Counted from the first letter of the stretch, positions 44,485 to 53,524 are shown. The stretch is 64,000 bases of DNA from Rhodocyclaceae bacterium (GCA_020248405.1 JADCHQ010000035.1:1-64000); one strand, 5' to 3'. The notes: generated by a model from the sequence alone, not told the origin. Numbers and translations are program-made.

Positions 44485-45702
44485 TCAGGCGCCTCGCTTG
44501 GTGACAGGGCTGTCCTCGCAACCACGGGCAGACGCATTGGGTATCCGGCAGCGTTCGAGGAACCGATCAGGCGGCAGGGCTTCGGAGAAGAGAAACCCCT
44601 GCAATTGATGGACGCCCAGGCCCTGGAGAATCCGCGCCTGTTCGTGGGTTTCGACGCCCTCGGCGATGACCGTCAAGCCCAGAGCGTAGGAGAGATCGGT
44701 GATCGCCCGGACGATTTCGTGATGCTTGAGGGTGGTTGTGAGACCAGCGACAAAAGACTGGTCGATCTTGAGCATGTCCACGTCCAGGGAGCGCAGGTTT
44801 TCCAGGGACGAGTACCCCGTACCAAAATCGTCGAGCGCGGTTCGTGCGCCGAGGCTTCTCAGGGCGGCAAGGGCACCGCGAACCTGGTCTACCTGTTCGA
44901 GGCGGTGGTTCTCCGTGATCTCCACCTCGAGACGGTTGATGGGCATGCCGTGTTCGGCGAGCGCGGCACTGATGGTGTCCACCAGCCATTCGGTATTGAT
45001 GGTGGATGGCGAGATGTTCACCGAGATGGGGATGTCCACGCCAGCCTCGAGAAAGTTCCGCCACGCACGCCCCGCCTGCCGCAAAACCCAGACGGTTGGC
45101 TGGTCGATCTGGTGAGTGGCCTCCGCGATCGGGATGAATTCACCCGGCGAGATGGCGCCGCGCTCGGGGTGGTTCCATCGCAGCAGCGCCTCGGCGGCCA
45201 CCACCGTGCCGCTTGTTGCGCAGATTCGCGGCTGAAAAAGCAGTGTGAAATGCTTGTCGTAGTCCGCGCAGGCCAGTTCTTTCCCAATCCAGTGTTGCCT
45301 GGGAGTCAAGGACCTGGATGCATCATCGCGTTCGACACGGGCGTTCGAAACGGCTCTGCGCAGTGCCGCCAGCAGTTCCTTGCCCGGAACCGGCTTTTGC
45401 AGGAAACCGCAGACAGACGCGCGGTTGATGGCTTCCACCAGGGCCATCCTGTCGCCATGGCCCGTCAGAAGAATGCGCGGGGTTGCTGGTGACAAGAGGC
45501 GGGCGTGCTCCAGAAAAGTGATGCCGTCCATGTCTGCCATGGCGAGGTCGCTGACGATTGCGCAGTAAGGCCCAGATGTTTTCAGGCGTTGAATTGCCTC
45601 ATCAGCGCTGGTGACCGTGTCCACATTGAACTGCCGGCCGATGGCACGGCGCAGTCCGGCCAGGACGTTTGGTTCGTCATCCACAATGAGTACGCTGTCC
45701 AC
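44485..45702 (-). CDS. Response regulator REC-EAL (cyclic-di-GMP phosphodiesterase)
   Basis: About 405 residues. REC: VLIVDDEPNVLAG, phospho-acceptor D52 in IVSDLAMADMDG, lysine in FLQKPV. EAL domain: EALLRWNHP (the EAL motif), NISPSTINTEW, EITENHRL, DDFGTGYSSLENLRSL, LKIDQSF and VIAEGVET, all expected catalytic residues, so an active phosphodiesterase degrading cyclic-di-GMP is likely. Start uncertain: GTG 45702 gives a compact MDSVLIVDDE; TTG 45792 would add 30 non-conserved residues. First gene of the operon with FIST and the histidine kinase. Confidence 0.88.
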   Translation of the reverse strand: MDSVLIVDDEPNVLAGLRRAIGRQFNVDTVTSADEAIQRLKTSGPYCAIVSDLAMADMDGITFLEHARLLSPATPRILLTGHGDRMALVEAINRASVCGFLQKPVPGKELLAALRRAVSNARVERDDASRSLTPRQHWIGKELACADYDKHFTLLFQPRICATSGTVVAAEALLRWNHPERGAISPGEFIPIAEATHQIDQPTVWVLRQAGRAWRNFLEAGVDIPISVNISPSTINTEWLVDTISAALAEHGMPINRLEVEITENHRLEQVDQVRGALAALRSLGARTALDDFGTGYSSLENLRSLDVDMLKIDQSFVAGLTTTLKHHEIVRAITDLSYALGLTVIAEGVETHEQARILQGLGVHQLQGFLFSEALPPDRFLERCRIPNASARGCEDSPVTKRGA

Positions 45703-46105
45703 GCGGCTCGATCCCGTAAGGATGGGGAAATGGATCTCATCTGTCGCAGTGAGTGACCGCTCCCGATCCGGAGGCCGGACCGCCGTGGGCAATCACGACG
45801 AGCGCCGGGAACCATGAGTATCGCGCACGGTGCATCAGCCTCGCCGCGACACTTTCGCGAAGTATTCCACCCGGCCCAGGGGACCGAACATCCCTATTTG
45901 GGGAGTGAGGACAGCGATTCGGGGCTGGTCCTGGATGGTGGTTGTGGGTCGCAGTACTCGAGACGCGATCCGCCAGACGCGCTGTCCTACGAGCCCCCAA
46001 CTTTGCCCGGCAGCGCGTTGCAAGGGACAGCCCCGCCGAATTCCGGGGCCCCTGCATCGCACCGGCCGGGCCCGTGCCTGGTTTTCCAGGCGCCCCCCCC
46101 CGGCG
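45703..46105. other. Intergenic, 403 bp, promoter region of the sensory operon
   Basis: Contains no supported gene. It lies between the end of the FAD-dehydrogenase gene and the start of the REC-EAL gene, both minus strand. Apart from the hairpin at 46076-46091 and a CCCCG/CGGGG stem at about 46031-46048 I see no repeat or promoter I can defend. Confidence 0.4.
46076..46091 (-). terminator. Hairpin after the FAD-dehydrogenase gene
   Basis: Perfect GCCTGG-TTTT-CCAGGC stem-loop 14 nt beyond the stop codon on the minus strand; no T-run, so tentative. Confidence 0.35.
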
Positions 46106-47491
46106 TCAGAGTGTGAAGATCTTGCCCGGGTTCATGATGCCCAGCGGGTCGACAGCCTTCTTGACCGCGCGCATCACACTCACGGCCTCGCCGTGCTCGG
46201 CCACCAGGAACTTCATCTTTCCCAGGCCGATGCCGTGCTCGCCGGTGCAGGTGCCGTCCATGGCCAGCGCGCGCATGACGAGGCGTTCGTTCAGGCGCTC
46301 GGCCTCGGCAATCTCCTTGGGGTCGTTGCGGTCGATGAGGAAACCCAGATGGAAGTTGCCGTCGCCCACGTGGCCCACCAGCGGGGCGACCAGGAAGCTC
46401 TGGTTCAGGTCCTGCTTGGTCTCGAGGATGCACTCGGCGAGGCGGGAGATGGGCACGCACACGTCGGTGGCCCAGATCTCGCACCCCGGGCGCAGGGCCT
46501 TGTTGGCGTAGGTGACGTCGTGGCGGGCGGTCCACAGCTTGGTGCGCTCCTCGGGTTTGCTGGCCCACTTGAACTCGCCGCCGCTGTTCTCGGCGGCGAT
46601 GGACTGCACCAGTTCGGCCTGCTCCTTGACGCCCGCCTCGGTGCCGTGGAACTCCACGAACAGGGTGTCCTTCACCGGGTAGTCAAGTTTGGAGAAGCGG
46701 TTCACCGAGTCCATCTGCACATCGTCGAGCAGCTCGATGCGCGCCACGGGGATGCCCAGCTGAATGGTCTGGATCACCGTGTTGATGGCGCCCTCCAGCG
46801 AGTCGAAGGAGCACACCGCCGCGGCCATGGCCTCGGGGATGCCGTACAGGCGCAGGGTGACTTCGGTGATGATGCCGAGGGTGCCCTCGCTGCCCACGAA
46901 CAGGCGGGTGAGGTCGTAGCCCGCGGCGGATTTGCGGGCGCGGCGCGAGGTACGGATGATGCGGCCGTCGGCCATCACCACCGTGAGGCCGAGCACGTTC
47001 TCGCGCATGGTGCCGTAGCGCACGGCGTTGGTGCCCGAGGCGCGCGTGGCGGCCATGCCGCCCAGCGAGGCGTCGGCGCCCGGGTCGATGGGGAAGAACA
47101 GGCCGAGGTCGCGGATGTGATCGTTCAGCTGCTTGCGGGTGACGCGCGCCTGCACGGTGACGTCCAGGTCCTCGGCGCTCACGCGCAGCACCTGGTCGAA
47201 GTTCGCCAGGTCCACCACCACGCCGCCGTGCTCCGGGATCACCGCGCCTTCCAGGGAGGTGCCGGTGCCGTAGGCCACCACGGGAACCTTGTGGCGCGCG
47301 CAGCTCTGCACGATGGCCGAGACTTCCTCGTTGGTGCGGGGGAAGACCACGGCGTCGGGGCGGTGCGGGATGTGCCAGGACTCGTCCTTGCTGTGGTGGT
47401 CGCGCACCCCGGTGCTGGTGGAAAGGCGGTCGCCCAGCAGGGCGCGGAGTTCATCGATGGCGGTTTCTACCTGGACGGCGGCGAGCGTCAT
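46106..47491 (-). CDS. FAD-linked D-2-hydroxyacid (lactate/glycolate-type) dehydrogenase
   Basis: 461 residues, the GlcD/D-lactate dehydrogenase (VAO-type flavoprotein) family. FAD-binding features: PVVAYGTGTSLEGAVIPEHGGVVVDL, GADASLGGMAATRASGTNAVRYG and LFVGSEGTLGIITEVTLRL. The C-terminal half has the catalytic-site blocks VGHVGDGNFHLG and TCTGEHGIGLGKMKFL, ending in DPLGIMNPGKIF. It oxidises a D-2-hydroxyacid to the keto acid, passing electrons to the respiratory chain. The substrate could be D-lactate, glycolate or D-mandelate; the last is suggested only by the racemase and decarboxylase homologues in the window. The gene is a single transcription unit. Confidence 0.9.
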   Translation of the reverse strand: MTLAAVQVETAIDELRALLGDRLSTSTGVRDHHSKDESWHIPHRPDAVVFPRTNEEVSAIVQSCARHKVPVVAYGTGTSLEGAVIPEHGGVVVDLANFDQVLRVSAEDLDVTVQARVTRKQLNDHIRDLGLFFPIDPGADASLGGMAATRASGTNAVRYGTMRENVLGLTVVMADGRIIRTSRRARKSAAGYDLTRLFVGSEGTLGIITEVTLRLYGIPEAMAAAVCSFDSLEGAINTVIQTIQLGIPVARIELLDDVQMDSVNRFSKLDYPVKDTLFVEFHGTEAGVKEQAELVQSIAAENSGGEFKWASKPEERTKLWTARHDVTYANKALRPGCEIWATDVCVPISRLAECILETKQDLNQSFLVAPLVGHVGDGNFHLGFLIDRNDPKEIAEAERLNERLVMRALAMDGTCTGEHGIGLGKMKFLVAEHGEAVSVMRAVKKAVDPLGIMNPGKIFTL

Positions 47492-47625
47492 GGTGTGTGG
47501 TTCCGGAGCGCGGAGGCAGTGAAGTTTCGAAGCCCGCAAGGGTAGCCCCTGGGGGTTGAGCCGGCAAGGCGCTCGGATGGGGGGCGGGTGGCGGGTGGCG
47601 GCGCAGCCCGGGGGGGCCGCGGACG

Positions 47626-47656
47626 AAAAAAAACCGGGACCCTTTCGAGCCCCGGT
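47626..47656 (-). terminator. Intrinsic terminator of the amidohydrolase operon
   Basis: On the minus strand, stem ACCGGG/CCCGGT with a 12-nt loop followed by a run of eight T residues (47626-47633), the cleanest rho-independent terminator in the window, 25 nt after the amidohydrolase stop. Confidence 0.85.
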
Positions 47657-47680
47657 CGCCTCCCCCTTCTCGCCTGTGGA

Positions 47681-49219
47681 TCAGGCGTTCGCCTTGTCTT
47701 TCTTTGCCACGTAGCCGTAGGAGGCGTTGCTGCGGCCAGTGTCGCCGCCAAGGCGGAGATACTCTTCCTTGATGGCGGCGAGCTTGTCGGACGTGAACGC
47801 CGGGCCCTGGACCATGCGCAGGTCGAGGTTGTAGAGATGCGCGGAGTTCAGACCGAAGATCTTCTGCTTCACCTCGCTGTTCGGGCCCCCCAGGCGGGTG
47901 GTCCACTTCATCTTCTTCATGATGTCATCGGGGATCTCGAGCCGCCGCAGGGCCTCGATCTGCCATTGCGGGCTGCCGTACCACACCGAGTCGGTACCCC
48001 AAACCACGCGTTCGGCGCCCATCAGGTTCACCAGCTGCCCCATGAAGGCGGCGCAGAAGCGCGGATTGGTGACGCAGGTGGAGGCGAAGGTGGTGCCGAT
48101 TTCGGCGTATACGTTGTTGACGCCGAATTTCTCCGGGATGCGGGCGAGGTCGGTGGCCCACTGGATGTAGCCGTCCTTCTCGAACTGGGCCATCTCCTTG
48201 TCCGGCGCATCGGCCAGCCAGGGCCGCATGGCGGCGTGGTAGATGACGAAGTTCATCTGCGGCCAGTCCTTGGCGGCCTTGCCCAGATCGTTCACGGTGG
48301 CGCTTTCCCAGGTGCCCGCGAAAGCCTTTTCGTAGTCGCGCGGCATCAGGCCCTTGTGGATGCAGATGGTGTTGATGCCCGACTTGACGGCCTTCTCGTA
48401 GAAGGGGTACATCAGCTTTTCGTCATCCAGGCGCCAGGCGTACTTGGACGGACCGAAGGGATCGCCGATGGTGTAGGACTTCCAGGACACGGGCTTCAGC
48501 TGGTCGATGGCGCGGTCCACTTCATCCATCCAGTTGGGATACTTCGGCGTGATCACCGAGTGGCCCACCATGCGCGTGCCGCCAGCGAGCTTGTTCACGG
48601 CGCGGCAGGCGTTCTGGATGGCGTCGTTTGAGATCAGCCACCAGGACGGGTCGTCGAAGGGCGCACCCGACAGCAGCGACACCTTCGTGTCGGAGTCGAG
48701 GAAGATCTCCTTCAGGTAGTTGTCCATCTTGTAACGGGCCAGGGTCATGGGCGCTTCGTTGATGCGCGAATTGACCTTGGCGCCCACGGCCCACTTGGTG
48801 AGCCCCACGAGACCCTCCTGCTTGAAGTCGTCGCGGATGAAGTGGGTCTGGTCGTCGAAGATGAACTGGTTGGAGAGCTGGCTGGCGCGGTAGGCCGACA
48901 TCTCCATGTCGCCGGCTTCCGCCTCGGACACGTCGAACACCGGGCCGAACACCTTGTTCATGGCGGCAAAGGCGGTGGCCATGCCGGCGCTGGTGGCCAG
49001 GAAGGTGCGCCGGTCCATGCCGTGGCGCTTGGCCTGCACATCGGCCATTTCCTTGATCAGGCCCTCCACCTGACGCTGCTGCTCGGTTTGCGGCAGGGGG
49101 TTGTACTCACCGTTGGAGACCATCTGGGTGGGAACGGGCGAGCGGAATGCAACCTCGTCCGCAGCCTCCACCGTTTTCATCTCCTCGTCGCTCATGTGAA
49201 CGCCGATGTGTCTTTGCAT
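47681..49219 (-). CDS. Tat-type exported amidohydrolase (amidohydrolase_2 family)
   Basis: 512 residues. A twin-arginine signal is unusually internal: DRRTFLATSAGMATAFAAM starts at residue 69. The TIM-barrel part resembles ACMSD-like amidohydrolases: first metal motif Q125-T-H127 (FDDQTHFIRD, where most members have HxH), histidines in NTICIHKGL and NFVIYHAAM, and the aspartate in VWGTDSVWYGSP. Zinc binding with only one histidine in the first motif is therefore expected. The 68 residues before the signal start MQRHIGVHMSDEEMK and are hydrophilic. GGAAGGAG 7 nt before the ATG supports this long form; an ATG at residue 68 would give a conventional signal. Downstream of the small cysteine-rich gene. 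Confidence 0.88.
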   Translation of the reverse strand: MQRHIGVHMSDEEMKTVEAADEVAFRSPVPTQMVSNGEYNPLPQTEQQRQVEGLIKEMADVQAKRHGMDRRTFLATSAGMATAFAAMNKVFGPVFDVSEAEAGDMEMSAYRASQLSNQFIFDDQTHFIRDDFKQEGLVGLTKWAVGAKVNSRINEAPMTLARYKMDNYLKEIFLDSDTKVSLLSGAPFDDPSWWLISNDAIQNACRAVNKLAGGTRMVGHSVITPKYPNWMDEVDRAIDQLKPVSWKSYTIGDPFGPSKYAWRLDDEKLMYPFYEKAVKSGINTICIHKGLMPRDYEKAFAGTWESATVNDLGKAAKDWPQMNFVIYHAAMRPWLADAPDKEMAQFEKDGYIQWATDLARIPEKFGVNNVYAEIGTTFASTCVTNPRFCAAFMGQLVNLMGAERVVWGTDSVWYGSPQWQIEALRRLEIPDDIMKKMKWTTRLGGPNSEVKQKIFGLNSAHLYNLDLRMVQGPAFTSDKLAAIKEEYLRLGGDTGRSNASYGYVAKKDKANA

Positions 49220-49358
49220 TGCGGTACTCCTTCCATCTGGGGGTAGGATTCAAACAACCGGGACAGCTTGTGCTTCCAGACACGGGCGCGGCATCGGGCG
49301 AACGATTCGCGCCATGCCGCCGCGCCGCCCTCGCGGGCCGCGCGCACTGGCGGGGTGG

Positions 49359-49619
49359 TTACTTCTTCTTGTCGTCGAAGGTGTAGGGCTTGTCTTCCTC
49401 GACCTTTCCATCGCACGCCGCCGCCATGTTCTTCTTGGCGTTGGTGCACGCCGTGAACTGGGACATCATGTCGGTTGAATTGGGGTCGCAGAAAAACTCC
49501 ATCTGTTTCTTGGCGTCCTCGCAATTACCCGCGCGGGTGTCGGCTGCCTGCGCACTTGCGCACAGCCCCGCCAACAACACCGCGACGGTTGTGTGAACGA
49601 TGTAACGGCTGCACTGCAT
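49359..49619 (-). CDS. Small secreted four-cysteine protein
   Basis: 86 residues: signal peptide (IVHTTVAVLLAGLCASAQA, cleavage near residue 25), then about 60 residues with four cysteines (GNCEDAKKQMEFFCDPN, FTACTNAKKNMAAACDG) spaced like two disulfides in a helical hairpin, ending in a lysine-rich tail. GGAGG 6 nt before the ATG. I know no family name. Located upstream of the exported amidohydrolase in the same orientation, so it may assist or bind the same periplasmic substrate. Confidence 0.8.
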   Translation of the reverse strand: MQCSRYIVHTTVAVLLAGLCASAQAADTRAGNCEDAKKQMEFFCDPNSTDMMSQFTACTNAKKNMAAACDGKVEEDKPYTFDDKKK

Positions 49620-49919
49620 CGGGCTCCTCCCTGAACTCGGAGAACTCGAATCACCAGGTCCGGCGGCGCGGCCCTGGAATGGACACCGGCCTGTGCCGGC
49701 GAAGGAGCGTTGCGAAGGTCTCGCTCCGGAAGGAGGCGCGCACCGCACATCCGGTCGGACCCCGCGCCACCGGGTCTGTGTCCGGGTACGGCAGGTTCAA
49801 TGTGCTGTCGCGCCGCATGACCCAATGCTTGTGGCCCGAGGCCATGCGTGCCCGGAGTCTATGCCCTGAAAATTCCGGGCGTCAAAAGGAACCCATGGTG
49901 CGGCGCAGCAGGCTTGCGG
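49620..49919. other. Intergenic, 300 bp
   Basis: No gene found. A short CCGGC-CTGT-GCCGG stem (49686-49699) is the only structure seen. It must hold the promoter of the small cysteine-rich protein/amidohydrolase operon and the 3' flank of the racemase-like gene. Confidence 0.4.
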
Positions 49920-51014
49920 TCAGACGGCGAAGCGGCGCAGCGCATCCTCGTCCCACTCCACCCCGGTGCCCGGGCGCTGCGAGGTCAGCACCTGGCCGTC
50001 GCGAAGCACGGGCGGCTCGCGCAGGATGGGCACCGCCCAGTCCATGTATTCCAGCCAGTGGCAGGTGGGCGTGGCCGCCAGCAGGTGGGCGCTGATCTCG
50101 GGAAACAGGTGGCTCGACATCTCCATGCCGTGGGCGTGGGCGAGGGCGGCGGCGCGCATCCAGCCCGTGACGCCGCCGATGCGCTGCACGTCCGGCATGA
50201 CGAAATCCATGGCGCGGGCCTCCAGTGCCTTGCGCAGATCGGCGGGCCCGAGCAGGTTTTCGCCGATCTGCACCGGCGTGCGCAGCGCCTCGGCCACGCG
50301 CGCGCAGCCCGCATAGTCGTCGTGCTTGATGGGCTCCTCGATCCAGTGCAGCCCCTCGTCGTCCAGGGCGCGGCCGCGGCGGATGGCCTCGTTCCAGGTG
50401 AGGCTCTGGTTGAAGTCGCACATCACCGTGATGCGCCCGCCCACGCGCTTCATCACTGTGCGCACCGCCGCCAGGTCCTGGGAGAAATCCGGGCGCCCCA
50501 CGCGCACCTTCACCGCCGAGAAGCCCCCCTCGGCGGCCAGCCGTTCGGCCTCGTCGGCGAGCCTGGCAGGATCACCGATCCACAAACCGCAACTGTTGTA
50601 GGCGCGGATCGGCCGCGGACTGCTTCCCAGCAGCGTGGCCAGGGGCAGATCGTTGGCGCGCGCCAGTGCGTCCCAGGCGCACATGTCCAGCCCGGCCAGG
50701 GCCAGCCCCAGGATGCCCGGGGTGTCCAGCAGCGTGAGACGGCGGCGCAGCTTGGCGTCCAGATCGGCAGGCGCCAGCGGTTCGCCGCGCACCATGTCGG
50801 AGAGGCCCTCGACCATGGCCACCAGCGGCCGCAGCGTCGCCGGCGTGAAGGCGAACAGGTAGGCGTGCCCGCTGATGCCCTGTTCGGTTTCCAGATCCAG
50901 CGTCACCAGGGGTGCGGTGGGCATGGCGCCGGAGGCCGAGGCGGGCGGAATGCGAAAGGGCACCATCAGCGCGCGGGCGCGCAGGGCGCGGATGGCGGGC
51001 GGGGCAAAGGACAT
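49920..51014 (-). CDS. Mandelate-racemase-like enolase superfamily enzyme with KxR motif
   Basis: 364 residues, closely following P. putida mandelate racemase with a constant +5 offset. Metal ligands D200, E226 and E252, the D275-H302 dyad (MPDVQRIGG, MSSHLFPEISAH) and E322 (CHWLE) are present. The catalytic K164-x-K166 pair is K169-V-R171 (FSAVKVRVGRP), so the lysine acting as the S-specific base is arginine. MR with this position changed to arginine has strongly reduced racemase activity, so this enzyme may be a one-base acid-sugar dehydratase, an epimerase or a specialised racemase. ATG 51014 has AGGAGA 7 nt upstream. Next gene upstream is the ketopantoate-reductase-like gene. Confidence 0.88.
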   Translation of the reverse strand: MSFAPPAIRALRARALMVPFRIPPASASGAMPTAPLVTLDLETEQGISGHAYLFAFTPATLRPLVAMVEGLSDMVRGEPLAPADLDAKLRRRLTLLDTPGILGLALAGLDMCAWDALARANDLPLATLLGSSPRPIRAYNSCGLWIGDPARLADEAERLAAEGGFSAVKVRVGRPDFSQDLAAVRTVMKRVGGRITVMCDFNQSLTWNEAIRRGRALDDEGLHWIEEPIKHDDYAGCARVAEALRTPVQIGENLLGPADLRKALEARAMDFVMPDVQRIGGVTGWMRAAALAHAHGMEMSSHLFPEISAHLLAATPTCHWLEYMDWAVPILREPPVLRDGQVLTSQRPGTGVEWDEDALRRFAV

Positions 51015-51116
51015 GGCGAGTCTCCTGGCGAGGGTCGTTGGTGGAGGCGGAGGACAGGGAGGCCGCGAGGGCATCAACGGCGGCAGTGCAGCGGAGCCGG
51101 GCGCGCCGCGCGGCGC

Positions 51117-52043
51117 TCACGCTTTCTCGTGGCGGCCGTTGGCGTGCAACTTGAGCGCCACGTACACGAAGCGGTGGCCAGGCGTGGCCACGCCCAGGCG
51201 CTCGCCCTCGCGCACCACGGCACCCGACAGCCAGGGCAGTTCCAGCCGCAGGCCCCGTTGCAGGTCGCCCAGCATGGATGCGTGCATCTGCGGCGGCAGG
51301 GCGTCGAGGCGCTTCATCACCAGCTCCACGGTGGCTTCGTCCAGCGCCACGCCGCGCGCCACACCCACAGCCACCACCTCGGCGGCCAGTTGGCGGAACA
51401 ACGCACGCGTTTGCGCATCCTCGCGGATCGGTCCCAGCGGCAGGCGCACCAGTGCCGTCATGCCCGAGAGCGAGGCCAGGAACACGAATTTCTCCCAGAT
51501 GGCCTTGTGGATGTCCTCGGGCACCCTGGCCTCGATGCCGGCGCGCTGGCAGGCCGCCAGAAGCGCCTCCACCCGCGCCGAGCGCGCGTTGTCCAGTTCG
51601 CCGAGCTGCAGCATGGCCATGGTGCCGGTGTGGCGGATCACGCCGGGCGATTCGATGGCCGCGGCGATATTGGCCACCCCGCCCAGCACCCGCCCGGCGC
51701 CGAAGGCTTCCACCAGCCGGTCCTCGGCTTCGATGCCGTTCTGGAAGGACACCACGCAGCCTGCCGGGCCCAGCAGCGCCCGCGCCGCGGCAATGGCCTC
51801 GCCGGTGGACCAGAGCTTGGTGGCAATCATCACCACGTCAGCGGGACCCGCAGCGGCCGGATCGTCGGTGGCCTCCACCGTCAGCGCCAAATCGCCGCTG
51901 GCCGACCTGACCCGCAGGCCCTCGCGTCGCAGCGCGGCCAGGTGCTCGCCGCGGGCGATGAACACCACCGCTTCGCCCGCGTTGGCGAGCCGCCCGCCGA
52001 AGTATCCCCCCACCCCTCCCGCGCCGATGATGGAAATGCGCAC
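51117..52043 (-). CDS. 2-dehydropantoate 2-reductase-like (ApbA/PanE family)
   Basis: 308 residues. NADP motif IGAGGVGGYFGG at residues 5-16, VMIATKLWSTGEA, QNGIEAEDRL, the catalytic lysine in HKAIWEKFVFL, and C-terminal LELPWLSGAVVREGERLG with the glutamate-rich substrate helix. The classic enzyme reduces ketopantoate to pantoate for coenzyme A, but paralogues beside sugar-acid genes reduce other 2-keto acids. GTG 52043 has AAAGGAGA 7 nt upstream. Same orientation as the racemase-like gene (102-bp gap), consistent with a two-gene 2-hydroxy/2-keto acid module. Confidence 0.88.
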   Translation of the reverse strand: MRISIIGAGGVGGYFGGRLANAGEAVVFIARGEHLAALRREGLRVRSASGDLALTVEATDDPAAAGPADVVMIATKLWSTGEAIAAARALLGPAGCVVSFQNGIEAEDRLVEAFGAGRVLGGVANIAAAIESPGVIRHTGTMAMLQLGELDNARSARVEALLAACQRAGIEARVPEDIHKAIWEKFVFLASLSGMTALVRLPLGPIREDAQTRALFRQLAAEVVAVGVARGVALDEATVELVMKRLDALPPQMHASMLGDLQRGLRLELPWLSGAVVREGERLGVATPGHRFVYVALKLHANGRHEKA

Positions 52044-52203
52044 GGCCCGTCTCCTTTTTTCTTGGTTGCAGCCATGGCCCTGGCCTGTTGGCCGGAGTTT
52101 ACTGCGCGGCGCAGCATGAGCCTCGGCCCGGCTTTCGGTAGCATGCCTTCCCATGACCGCGCCGCTTCCAGGCGCGGTGCCCCACCCACCACGGAGGAAG
52201 ACC

Positions 52204-53481
52204 ATGGCTGCAAGAACGCTGTTTCGCGATATCCAGGTGCTCGACGGCAGCGGCGCGCCACCTTTCGCCGGCTCGGTGCTGGTGGAGGGCAATCGCATCA
52301 AGGCGGTGACGCCCGCCGCCACGCCCGTGCCGGCCGATGGCGCCACGGTGGTGGATGGCGGCGGAGCCACCCTGATGCCCGGGCTGGTGGAGGCGCACTC
52401 CCACCTTAGCTTCCTCGACACCGCCGATCTGGAAAGCCTGGGCTTCGTGCCCCCGGAGGAGCACATCCTGCGCACGGTGCGCAACGCCCGCAAGATGCTC
52501 GACCAGGGTTTCACTGCCTGCAACAGCGCCGCCGCCGCCAAGGCGCGGCTGGACGTGGTGCTGCGCAACGCCATCGACGCGGGCGAGTTTCCCGGCCCGC
52601 GCACCCGCGCCGCCAGCCCAGAGTTGGCCACCACCGCCGGGCTGGGCGACGTGCGTCTGCGCCACATGCACCGCGAGACCTTCGCCATCGTCTGTGACGG
52701 CGCCGACGAATTCCGCAAGACCGCCCGCGAGATGGTGCGCGAGGGCGTGGACACCCTGAAGATCAACCCCTCGGGCGACGAGTTCGTGCCCCACGCGCGC
52801 GCTCATCAGACGGTGATGACCGAGGCCGAGATCGCCGCGGTGTGCGAGGTGGCGCACATGCACGGCAAGCGCGTGGCGGCCCACGCCCGCAGCGCCCATT
52901 CGGTGAAGCTGTGCCTGAAGCACGGCGTGCAGGTGATCTACCACGCCACCCTGGTAGACGATGAGGCTTGCGCAGCGCTCGAAGCGGCGCGTGAGTGGTG
53001 CTTCGTGGCGCCCACCCTTGGTATCAACTACACCACCCTCAACGAGGCGGGTAAGTGGGGCATTACCACCGAGGCGGCCGAGAGCATGGGGGTGCGCCGC
53101 GAGCTCGAAACCGGAATTGCCAACATGAAGCGCCTCAAGGCGCTGGGCGTGCGCATCCTGCCCGGCGGCGACTATGGCTTCGCGTGGAACCCCATCGGCA
53201 CCAATGCCCGCGACATCGAGCATTTCGTCAACCTGCTGGGCTTCTCGCCCATGGACGCCATCGTCAGCGCCACCCGCCTGGGCGGCGAGATCATGATGCT
53301 GGGCAACGAACTGGGCCAGGTGAAACCCGGCTATCTGGCGGACCTGCTGCTGGTGGATGGCAATCCGCTCGCCAACGTGGCCATTCTCCAGAACGCATCG
53401 AGGCTGCTGGCCATCATGAAGGACGGCACTTTCCACAAGGCGCCGGGCGCCGAGCGGGCAGCGCTGCGCCAGTCGGCCTGA
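52204..53481 (+). CDS. Metal-dependent amidohydrolase (imidazolonepropionase-like)
   Basis: 425 residues, amidohydrolase_1 composite barrel. Ligands: HxH in VEAHSHLS, carbamylated lysine in DTLKINPSGDE, histidines in VAAHARSAH and VIYHATL, and the aspartate in ILPGGDYGF. The C-terminal LADLLLVDGNPLANVAIL re-forms the small beta-sandwich. This subgroup acts on cyclic amides, dipeptides or aryl-amide compounds; the substrate is not predictable here. Divergent from the reductase-like gene. GGAGGAAG 5 nt before the ATG. Confidence 0.88.
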   Translation: MAARTLFRDIQVLDGSGAPPFAGSVLVEGNRIKAVTPAATPVPADGATVVDGGGATLMPGLVEAHSHLSFLDTADLESLGFVPPEEHILRTVRNARKMLDQGFTACNSAAAAKARLDVVLRNAIDAGEFPGPRTRAASPELATTAGLGDVRLRHMHRETFAIVCDGADEFRKTAREMVREGVDTLKINPSGDEFVPHARAHQTVMTEAEIAAVCEVAHMHGKRVAAHARSAHSVKLCLKHGVQVIYHATLVDDEACAALEAAREWCFVAPTLGINYTTLNEAGKWGITTEAAESMGVRRELETGIANMKRLKALGVRILPGGDYGFAWNPIGTNARDIEHFVNLLGFSPMDAIVSATRLGGEIMMLGNELGQVKPGYLADLLLVDGNPLANVAILQNASRLLAIMKDGTFHKAPGAERAALRQSA

Positions 53482-53496
53482 CGAGGGTTTGCCGCA

Positions 53497-53520
53497 CGCC
53501 CGCCGTCGTGGCGGCGGGCG
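53497..53520. terminator. Hairpin between convergent amidohydrolase and dhaK
   Basis: Perfect 9-bp stem CGCCCGCCG/CGGCGGGCG with a 6-nt loop, followed by TTGCTC; placed exactly between two converging genes. Confidence 0.6.
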
Positions 53521-53524
53521 TTGC

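Noticed and set aside
49848..52409. 853-codon plus-strand open frame
   Set aside because: Antisense to the racemase-like and reductase-like genes, low-complexity translation, no motif.
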